NCBI GenBank assembly: GCA_002352105.1 | Contig: DEHV01000056.1 | Span: 2,861-7,902, forward strand | Source of the DNA: Chitinophagaceae bacterium UBA2791 | GTDB taxonomy: Bacteria; Bacteroidota; Bacteroidia; Chitinophagales; Chitinophagaceae | Direction of reading: 5' to 3' | Length of the DNA stretch: 5,042 bases | In this document: piece by piece, positions 1 through 5,042 of the stretch | Position numbering within the stretch: the stretch's first letter is position 1 | How the letters are laid out: each line of letters starts with the position of its first letter | Program-made: the position numbers and the translations under genes | The notes under the pieces: model-generated | What the model was told of the DNA's origin: nothing | What the model saw: only the letters and a program-made list of their open reading frames with translations | Database searches by the model: none

Positions 1-995
1 TTCAGTTCCAGCACACCGCATTCCTATGGAGCCTTCTGGCAGCGCCGTTATTGATATGGTTATACTGGCTGACGATCAGGTGGAAACAAAAAACCATTAA
101 AAAGATCGGCGACGAAAGGCTGGTGAGGGAGTTGATAAAGGGGTATTCGGCTAAAAAATTCCTGTTAAAATTTGTTTTGCTGATGATTGCTTTTATCGCA
201 ATCATTATCGGCGCGTCAGATCCCTGGCAGCGGGGAAAAATGGATAAGATAGAAAGAAAGGGCGTGGATGTGATGATTGCGCTGGACGTAAGCAATAGCA
301 TGCTGGCGCAGGATATCAGGCCCAACAGGCTGGAAAAGGCAAAACAGCTGATCAACAGGCTGGTGGATGAATTGGAGAACGATCGCATAGGGCTGGCGGT
401 TTTTGCCGGAAGGGCCTATTTGCAAATGCCGCTCACCCTGGATCACGGGGCGGCCAGGATGTATATCCAGCAGGCGTCGCCGCAGATGGCGCCAACCCAG
501 GGAACCATGATCTCGGAGGCCTTGAAACTTAGCGCCGCCGCATTCAATAGCAAGGAACGCCGGTACAAGTCGATCGTGCTGATCACCGACGGGGAAGACC
601 ATGACCCTGCTACGGCGCAGATGGCTGAACAACTGGCCGACAATGGCATCGTGGTGAATGCCATCGGTATAGGTTCTGTTGAGGGAAGCCCTATCGTAGA
701 CCCTGTTACAGGACAGTTCAAAAGAGACGATCAGGGCGTTACGGTGTTGTCGAAGCTGAATGAATCGCAGCTTAAGCAGCTGGCGGGATTGACAAAGGGA
801 GTATACGTGCATCTCAGCGATATAGACGGGGCGGCAACGGCGATCCGGAAACAATTGTCTTCCATGCCGGAAACGGGACTGGAAGACGCGGCGTTTAAAG
901 ACTATATTCATTATTTTCAATGGTTCATCGCGTTGGCTTTGGCTGCGCTCCTGGCAGAGTTTTTATTACCGGAAAGAAAATGGGAAACCGCATGA
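1..995 (+). CDS. batB: BatB-like von Willebrand factor A membrane protein, 5' partial
   Basis: The reading frame is open from the first complete codon at position 3, so the gene begins upstream of the window. A TTG at 51 lies inside the first membrane helix and is not the start. Counting from position 3 there are 330 residues: a hydrophobic helix at about 7-27, a second at about 53-72 ending near GASDPW, a VWA domain at about 85-270, and a C-terminal helix at about 304-324 followed by a short basic tail. The metal-binding MIDAS motif is intact: DVSNS (D95, S97, S99), T168 and D196 in ITDGEDHD. This layout is typical of the Bacteroides aerotolerance proteins BatA and BatB. The C-terminal helix and the batC gene directly behind it favour BatB. 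Bat proteins are thought to form a membrane-associated complex linked to stress tolerance, but the molecular role is not settled. The stop overlaps the batC start by four bases, so the two are probably translationally coupled. The VWA membrane family is certain; BatB rather than BatA is likely. Confidence 0.88.
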   Translation, partial: QFQHTAFLWSLLAAPLLIWLYWLTIRWKQKTIKKIGDERLVRELIKGYSAKKFLLKFVLLMIAFIAIIIGASDPWQRGKMDKIERKGVDVMIALDVSNSMLAQDIRPNRLEKAKQLINRLVDELENDRIGLAVFAGRAYLQMPLTLDHGAARMYIQQASPQMAPTQGTMISEALKLSAAAFNSKERRYKSIVLITDGEDHDPATAQMAEQLADNGIVVNAIGIGSVEGSPIVDPVTGQFKRDDQGVTVLSKLNESQLKQLAGLTKGVYVHLSDIDGAATAIRKQLSSMPETGLEDAAFKDYIHYFQWFIALALAALLAEFLLPERKWETA

Positions 996-1636
996 AGCAT
1001 CTTATGCTATATGGCCCGGGCATCTTGTTGCTGCTGTCGCTGTCTTTTTATGCCGGCGCCCAGCCGGCCGACAGGCTGATCCGGAAAGGCAATAAGGAAT
1101 ACCGGGATAACCGCTTCAAAGAGGCTCTGCCCTTGTATCAGCAAGCGCAGCAATTAAGGGGTAATAATGCGGCGGCCTGGTTCAATGCCGGCGATGCCTT
1201 GTACCGGAATAAACAATGGGCGGAGGCGGAAAGGTCTTTTGATCGCGTAACCGAACCCCATAATGACCCGCTGTTGCAGCAGAAAGCATTTTACAATAAG
1301 GGCGTTTCCTTATCGCGGCAAAATAAGCTGGAAGAAAGTATCGCCGCCTATAAAAAAGCCGTTATTATGGACCCGGCAGACGAGGATGCCAGGATCAACC
1401 TGCAAAAAGCGCTGCTGGAATGGAAGCAAAAAAATCCTCCTGAGCCGGAAAAGACAAAAGAGGAGCAGCCGAGGCAGGATAAGAAAAAGGAGCGAGCCCC
1501 TCCCTCGCAAAGCAAGCTGACGCCAAAACAGGCGGAGCAATTGCTAAAAGCCTTACAGCAGCGCGAGCAGCAGGCAATGCAGAAGATGCAGCAGCTTCGC
1601 TCCCGGAGCAGCGGGCAGCCGGAAAAAGATTGGTGA
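992..1636 (+). CDS. batC: BatC-like TPR protein, secreted
   Basis: A protein of 214 residues. Residues 1-23 form a signal peptide: one Lys, a leucine-rich core, then AGA before Gln24, a good signal peptidase I site with no lipobox Cys. About three tetratricopeptide repeats follow, at roughly 26-56, 60-86 and 97-130, with the expected small and aromatic positions (for example GNKEYRDNRFKEAL). Residues 145-175 are a charged, Pro/Lys/Glu-rich low-complexity stretch, and 177-204 are a Gln-rich segment likely to be helical or coiled coil. It ends in PEKDW. TPR plus this tail directly after batB fits BatC, a presumed periplasmic partner of the VWA proteins. I chose the ATG at 992 because it gives the classic ATGA overlap and a compact signal peptide. 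An in-frame ATG at 980, four codons earlier with GGAAAG just upstream, is a fair alternative. An ATG at 920 would lie deep in batB and is unlikely. Confidence 0.85.
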   Translation: MKHLMLYGPGILLLLSLSFYAGAQPADRLIRKGNKEYRDNRFKEALPLYQQAQQLRGNNAAAWFNAGDALYRNKQWAEAERSFDRVTEPHNDPLLQQKAFYNKGVSLSRQNKLEESIAAYKKAVIMDPADEDARINLQKALLEWKQKNPPEPEKTKEEQPRQDKKKERAPPSQSKLTPKQAEQLLKALQQREQQAMQKMQQLRSRSSGQPEKDW

Positions 1637-1679
1637 GAAGGGCTCTAACTGCTCTCTTGCGGGATTGATATGCGGGAGG

Positions 1680-1687
1680 AATGTTTG
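1680..1687 (+). promoter_or_regulatory. Possible Bacteroidota -7 element upstream of ispG
   Basis: AATGTTTG matches the Bacteroidota -7 consensus TAnnTTTG except at the first base, and a TTG at 1657-1659 lies 20 bases upstream, close to the usual distance for the -33 element. Transcription would start near 1694, about 50 bases before the preferred ispG start. If real, it would give ispG its own promoter and rule out the ATG at 1681 as a start. The match is short and could be chance. Confidence 0.25.
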
Positions 1688-1743
1688 CAGGGGAATGGTG
1701 TAGACAACCGGGATCAAATTGTTGTTTTTTAAAAATTGACAGG

Positions 1744-3876
1744 ATGGAAGGGTATTGCGAATCGCTTACGGATTACCAACGGTTAAGGACGATCGAAGTG
1801 AAGATCGGCGACCTGTCGCTGGGAAATTTTCATCCCGTGCGCATTCAGACCATGACGACTACCGACACGATGGATACGCAGGGCACGATCGAGCAATCTA
1901 TCCGTTGCATCGATGCGGGAGCCGAACTGATACGGATCACCGCCCCCAGTAAGAAGGAAGCGGAAAACCTGCAGCTCATTAAGGACGGCCTGCGCAAAAG
2001 AGGCTATGATACGCCGCTGGTGGCCGATATTCATTTTACGCCCAATGCCGCGGAGATCGCCGCCAGGATCGTGGAGAAGGTAAGGGTGAATCCCGGCAAT
2101 TACGTAGATAAAAAGAAGTTTGCCTTTATCGAATATACCGACGCCGCCTACCGCGAGGAGATGGAAAGGATCAGGGAACGGTTTACGCCGCTGGTGAAAA
2201 TATGCAAGGAATACGGGACCGCCATGCGGATCGGAACCAACCATGGCTCATTGAGCGATCGCATCATGAGCCGTTATGGAGATACGGCCATGGGAATGGT
2301 GGAAAGCGCAATGGAGTTCCTGAGGATATCCAGGGACGAGGATTATCATAATATCGCGCTGAGTATGAAATCCAGCAACCCGCTGGTGATGGCGCAGGCT
2401 TACCGGCTGCTGGTACAGACCATGCACAACGAGTTTGGCGTGATCTACCCGCTTCACCTGGGCGTTACCGAAGCGGGCGACGGGGAAGACGGGAGAATAA
2501 AATCGGCCATCGGCATCGGCGCGCTGATGGAAGACGGCATTGGCGACACTATACGGGTATCCTTAACCGAAGATCCTGAATTTGAGATACCGGTATGCCG
2601 GGACCTGGTGAAAAGATATGCCAGGAGAGAGGCGGAAGCTCGCCGGTTAAACGCTGCCCGGACGCCCGCGCTTGCGGGCAATGCTTTGGATGGCGCCGCG
2701 TTTACAGGCGACCAGGACCTGCCCGGACCGCGGCATCCCGGCCCGGCAGACAGTCTCACGTCTGCAGGGAAACCGGTTCTTCCCTATTCGCCTTTTCAAT
2801 ATCTGAGAAGGGAAACGACGGTCCTTGGGTCGATAGGAGGAAAGCAACCGCCGGCGGTGGTAGCGGATTTCAGCCGGTCGGCAACGATTGGGCCCGAGGA
2901 TCTGAAAGCCATCGGTTACCGGTATGATCCTGTCATTGACAAATGGAATATCAGCGATGGCGCGGCAGATCTTATCAGTACCGGAAATAAAATATTGGAT
3001 TTTTCTTTGCCGGGAACATTGCAGGCGATCTGTCATTATACGACCTGGTTTACCGCCGCGGACAAACAAAAATATCATCCCTTTATTGAGGCCGGGGAAT
3101 ACCTGTCGGAAACCAATTACTCCGCTCTTGCCGGCGCGTCGATGGTATTTGTGGAGTTGGATGTAAATGATGAAGGGTTGGCAAAAAAAATGCTGGACTT
3201 CCTGGATAAGGGGAACGGCATTTCGACAGCCGGCCGGGCGGCGCTCTGCCTTCGCTCTAGTTATTATCATTCGATGGCTTCTATCCGGCAGTTCATCATT
3301 GCGCTCATGCATCGGGGTATTCGTATCCCGGCGTTCCTCGTTATTGAGAGCGACGATACTTCCATTGATGAACAGCTTATTCATTTCAGCGCAAATGCGG
3401 GCGCCTTATTGCTCGACGGCATGGGCGATGGCATCTGGTTGAAGAACGACCCCTCTTTGCTTAACACTTCCCGGGTAAGCGGCAGGACCTACCTGGAAGC
3501 AAAGAACAATGCCCAGTTCATCAACAACACTTCTTTTTCTATTCTCCAGGCAACGCGCACGAGGATCAGTAAGACGGAATATATCTCCTGTCCCTCCTGC
3601 GGCAGAACCCTGTTCGATCTGCAGGAAACGACGGCAAAGATCCGCGCGGTGACGCATCATCTGAAGGGGGTGAAGATCGCCATTATGGGATGTATTGTAA
3701 ATGGCCCGGGGGAAATGGCGGACGCCGATTTCGGGTATGTGGGCAGCGGTCCGGGCAAGATCACCTTATACAAGGGAAAAGAAGTCGTGAAGCGCGCGGT
3801 TAACAGCGATATTGCCGTGGAGGAATTGATCAACCTGCTCAAGGAAAACGGCGCCTGGGTGGAGCCGGAACCTTAA
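1744..3876 (+). CDS. ispG: 4-hydroxy-3-methylbut-2-enyl diphosphate synthase (IspG/GcpE), long three-domain form
   Basis: Converts 2-C-methyl-D-erythritol 2,4-cyclodiphosphate to HMBPP by two-electron reduction, the penultimate MEP-pathway step, using a 4Fe-4S cluster in the cytoplasm. With the ATG at 1744 it has 710 residues. Residues 1-292 form the TIM-barrel domain, with NHGSLS (166-171), SMKSSNP (207-213), HLGVTEAG (238-245) and VSLTEDPE (272-279). Residues about 348-600 form the extra central domain found in Bacteroidota, Chlamydiae and plant enzymes. The C-terminal domain carries the cluster ligands C616, C619 (CPSCG) and C650 (GCIVNGPGE), and catalytic-type Glu657. All key residues are present. 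Residues about 296-347 form an unusually long Gly/Ala/Pro-rich linker. The upstream in-frame ATG at 1681 (731 residues) is disfavoured: the added 21 residues look non-conserved, and family members begin close to MEGYCESLTDYQR. No clear Shine-Dalgarno precedes 1744. The stop faces the transketolase gene convergently. Confidence 0.96.
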   Translation: MEGYCESLTDYQRLRTIEVKIGDLSLGNFHPVRIQTMTTTDTMDTQGTIEQSIRCIDAGAELIRITAPSKKEAENLQLIKDGLRKRGYDTPLVADIHFTPNAAEIAARIVEKVRVNPGNYVDKKKFAFIEYTDAAYREEMERIRERFTPLVKICKEYGTAMRIGTNHGSLSDRIMSRYGDTAMGMVESAMEFLRISRDEDYHNIALSMKSSNPLVMAQAYRLLVQTMHNEFGVIYPLHLGVTEAGDGEDGRIKSAIGIGALMEDGIGDTIRVSLTEDPEFEIPVCRDLVKRYARREAEARRLNAARTPALAGNALDGAAFTGDQDLPGPRHPGPADSLTSAGKPVLPYSPFQYLRRETTVLGSIGGKQPPAVVADFSRSATIGPEDLKAIGYRYDPVIDKWNISDGAADLISTGNKILDFSLPGTLQAICHYTTWFTAADKQKYHPFIEAGEYLSETNYSALAGASMVFVELDVNDEGLAKKMLDFLDKGNGISTAGRAALCLRSSYYHSMASIRQFIIALMHRGIRIPAFLVIESDDTSIDEQLIHFSANAGALLLDGMGDGIWLKNDPSLLNTSRVSGRTYLEAKNNAQFINNTSFSILQATRTRISKTEYISCPSCGRTLFDLQETTAKIRAVTHHLKGVKIAIMGCIVNGPGEMADADFGYVGSGPGKITLYKGKEVVKRAVNSDIAVEELINLLKENGAWVEPEP
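2629..2784 (+). other. GC-rich linker insertion inside ispG with inverted repeats
   Basis: This stretch encodes residues about 296-347 of IspG, between the TIM barrel and the central domain. By hand count 85 of the 120 bases at 2641-2760 are G or C (71 percent), against 56 of 120 (47 percent) at 2881-3000 in the same gene. It holds a perfect 6-bp GC stem with a four-base loop (GCCCGC-GCTT-GCGGGC, 2664-2679), an imperfect pair TGCCCGG (2720-2726) and CCCGGCA (2742-2748), and the palindrome CCGCGG (2728-2733). The encoded peptide is rich in Ala, Gly, Pro and Asp and looks disordered. The reading frame is kept. Whether it is an inserted palindromic element or local drift cannot be decided from one sequence. 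Confidence 0.6.
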
Positions 3877-3990
3877 CAGGCGATAAATACCAGGCTTACG
3901 AAACCGAATAGGTTTAATCGGAACCTTGATGATATGCTATAACGCCGACAATTTGCCGGGAGAACAGAGGGTCCGGAATCTTAGTATTGC

Positions 3991-4824
3991 TTAATAATCC
4001 CCCACCGTTTCAGGCAACTGCGCCAATGCTTTGGCAAGCTGTTCGTCGTTGGGCGCGACGCCATGCCAGTTATGGTCATTTTCCATAAAATCAACGCCCT
4101 TGCCCATGACGGTATGCATCATAATGCCCACCGGCTTTCCCTGGCCGGTCAATGTTTTAGCCTTGTTCAGGCCGGCGACCACTCCGTCCATATCGTTTCC
4201 ATCCATTTCCATGGTTATCCACCCGAAAGCATCGAATTTGGCCCTGATATCGCCCATATCCAGTACTTTTTTGGTGGTACCGTCGATCTGCTGTCCGTTG
4301 ATATCAATGGTGGAAATTAAATTATCGACCTTATGATGGGGGGCGAACATAACCGCTTCCCAGATCTGGCCTTCGTTCAGTTCGCCGTCGCCATGCAGGG
4401 AATAGACCAGGTTTTTATCCCCATTTAGCTTTTTTGCCAGGGCGGCGCCAATCGCCACGCTCAGCCCCTGACCCAATGATCCTGAGGCGATACGGATGCC
4501 GGGCAGGTGTTCATGAGTGGCCGGGTGGCCCTGTAAACGGGAATTTATTTTCCGAAATGTGGATAATTCCTTTACGTCAAAATAACCCGAACGGGCAAGG
4601 GTAGCGTAAAAAACAGGGGAGATATGACCGTTAGAGAGGAAAAACAGGTCTTCATTGATCCCGTCCATCTTAAAGTCGGAAGAATGTTTCATTACATTGA
4701 AATACAAGGCGGTAAAATAGTCTGCGCATCCTAATGAACCGCCCGGATGACCGCTGGCGCATCCATGTACCATACGAACGATGTCCCTTCTTATCTGGGA
4801 AGCCATACCCTTTAAATCTTGCAT
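3991..4824 (-). CDS. Transketolase, N-terminal (thiamine diphosphate-binding) subunit of a split enzyme
   Basis: A protein of 277 residues matching only the N-terminal half of a full transketolase of about 650 residues. Visible motifs: GHPGGSLG with His26; SNGHISPVFYA with His67; LQGHP with His100; GSLGQG (115-120); the ThDP/metal motif GDG (145-147) followed by DINGQQIDG with N176; then HTVMGKGVDFMEN (237-249) and WHG (253-255). It ends soon after the WHG-type motif, as split N-subunits normally do, so it is complete rather than truncated. With a C-subunit it would transfer two-carbon ketol units among pentose-phosphate and glycolytic sugars in the cytoplasm. The C-subunit gene, usually next to it in Bacteroidota, is not in the 114 bases downstream, where ispG arrives convergently. 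The ATG at 4822-4824 is chosen because it gives a full N-terminus (MQDLKGMASQIRRDIV). Met7 is a weaker alternative. There is no clear Shine-Dalgarno, only A-rich DNA upstream. Confidence 0.94.
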   Translation of the reverse strand: MQDLKGMASQIRRDIVRMVHGCASGHPGGSLGCADYFTALYFNVMKHSSDFKMDGINEDLFFLSNGHISPVFYATLARSGYFDVKELSTFRKINSRLQGHPATHEHLPGIRIASGSLGQGLSVAIGAALAKKLNGDKNLVYSLHGDGELNEGQIWEAVMFAPHHKVDNLISTIDINGQQIDGTTKKVLDMGDIRAKFDAFGWITMEMDGNDMDGVVAGLNKAKTLTGQGKPVGIMMHTVMGKGVDFMENDHNWHGVAPNDEQLAKALAQLPETVGDY

Positions 4825-4846
4825 AGTGTGTTTTTAATAAGTCCGG

Positions 4847-4854
4847 CAAAACTA
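4847..4854 (-). promoter_or_regulatory. Bacteroidota -7 promoter element of the transketolase gene
   Basis: Read on the minus strand this is TAGTTTTG, a full match to the Bacteroidota sigma-A -7 consensus TAnnTTTG. It lies 22 bases before the transketolase ATG, so transcription would begin around 4840 and leave a leader of about 15-20 bases. No clear TTTG -33 box is seen at the usual distance, which is common for this group. Confidence 0.5.
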
Positions 4855-4955
4855 CGGAAATCTTTTTCGGAAGCGGCGCCAGGCAATAATTCTTGTATTT
4901 TACTGTTTTATATCAGGCGTAAGCGTCATTAGGCGAAGAAAGACTATTCCTGCGA

Positions 4956-4983
4956 ATATTTTGCCTTTGGATAAGGGAAATAT
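4956..4983 (+). promoter_or_regulatory. Hairpin directly upstream of the gene at 4989
   Basis: ATATTT (4956-4961) pairs with AAATAT (4978-4983), and CCTT (4964-4967) pairs with AAGG (4973-4976). A T-G wobble (4962/4977) and one bulged G (4963) join the two helices, with loop TGGAT. The 3' arm includes the only purine-rich ribosome-binding candidate (AAGGGA, 4973-4978), and the stem ends five bases before the ATG. It also overlaps a partial -7 match, TGCCTTTG at 4962-4969 (consensus TAnnTTTG, second base off). If transcribed, the hairpin could hide the translation start; if the promoter match is real, most of it would not be in the mRNA. It could be chance in AT-rich DNA. Confidence 0.3.
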
Positions 4984-4988
4984 AATAT

Positions 4989-5042
4989 ATGAACCAGGAA
5001 TATAAATTGGCGTTACAGAATCTTGGAAGTAAATTTGCTATA
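4989..5042 (+). CDS. Start of an unrecognised gene, 3' partial
   Basis: Eighteen codons from an ATG run in frame to the window end, encoding MNQEYKLALQNLGSKFAI. An in-frame TAA at 4983-4985 stands two codons upstream, so 4989 is the earliest possible start. AAGGGA at 4973-4978 is a possible ribosome-binding site, ten bases before the ATG. The gene is divergent from the transketolase gene and shares the 164-base region 4825-4988 with it. The peptide has no signal sequence and looks like the N-terminal helix of a soluble protein. That is too little to name a family, and I do not recognise it. The gene call rests on start context and gene layout only. Confidence 0.45.
   Translation, partial: MNQEYKLALQNLGSKFAI

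Noticed and set aside
216..920. Long minus-strand reading frame opposite batB (234 codons)
   Set aside because: It is fully antisense to a gene with an intact VWA domain and MIDAS motif. Its translation is His/Arg/Gln-rich and resembles no known family, as expected of a shadow frame.
1637..1663. Possible terminator after batC (AGGGC...GCTCT)
   Set aside because: Five pairs including a wobble, with no following T-tract, are too weak to call.
1670..1732. Small frame of 20 codons (MREECLQGNG...) between batC and ispG
   Set aside because: It is short, has no domain or ribosome site, and overlaps the possible ispG promoter. A leader peptide is conceivable but unsupported.
2647..3384. Long minus-strand reading frame opposite ispG (245 codons)
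   Set aside because: It is antisense to clearly conserved IspG coding sequence. The translation is Arg-rich with no recognisable domain.
3901..3915. AAACC-GAATA-GGTTT inverted repeat in the convergent gap after ispG
   Set aside because: The stem is only five mostly weak pairs and no T-run follows on either strand, so it is not a convincing terminator. Nothing else in 3877-3990 looks better.
3953..3967. Near-palindrome around GACAATTTGCC as an operator
   Set aside because: It has a mismatch, no second copy, and sits in a convergent gap where an operator is unlikely.

Overview
The window looks like chromosomal DNA from a member of the Bacteroidota, most likely the Chitinophagaceae or close relatives. 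This is inferred from family resemblance, since no search was run. The reasons are: a Bat (Bacteroides aerotolerance) gene pair; a long three-domain IspG with the extra central domain; a transketolase that is an N-terminal half only, as in split two-subunit enzymes; and a TAnnTTTG-type -7 promoter element with weak or absent Shine-Dalgarno sequences.

Layout: (1) 1-995 (+) is batB, a membrane-anchored von Willebrand A protein whose first few codons lie before the window. (2) 992-1636 (+) is batC, a secreted TPR protein that starts inside the batB stop (ATGA overlap). (3) 1637-1743 is a short leader or intergenic stretch. (4) 1744-3876 (+) is ispG, the 4Fe-4S enzyme of the penultimate MEP-pathway step, with a GC-rich, palindrome-bearing linker of about 50 residues between its first and second domains. 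(5) 3877-3990 is a convergent gap with no convincing terminator. (6) 3991-4824 (-) is the N-terminal (thiamine diphosphate-binding) subunit of a split transketolase. (7) 4825-4988 is a divergent promoter region. (8) 4989 onward (+) is the first 18 codons of an unrecognised gene that runs off the window.

Functional picture: BatB and BatC probably work together in or at the cytoplasmic membrane and periplasm. IspG makes HMBPP for isoprenoids. Transketolase interconverts pentose-phosphate sugars and can supply glyceraldehyde 3-phosphate, a precursor of the MEP pathway. Apart from the batB-batC overlap, nothing in the sequence shows that these modules are co-regulated.

No mobile element, CRISPR array, tRNA or rRNA was seen. 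Most of the window is ordinary core-genome content. The points worth a second look are the expanded IspG linker, the absence of batD directly after batC, the transketolase N-subunit without an adjacent C-subunit gene downstream, and a hairpin directly in front of the gene at 4989.
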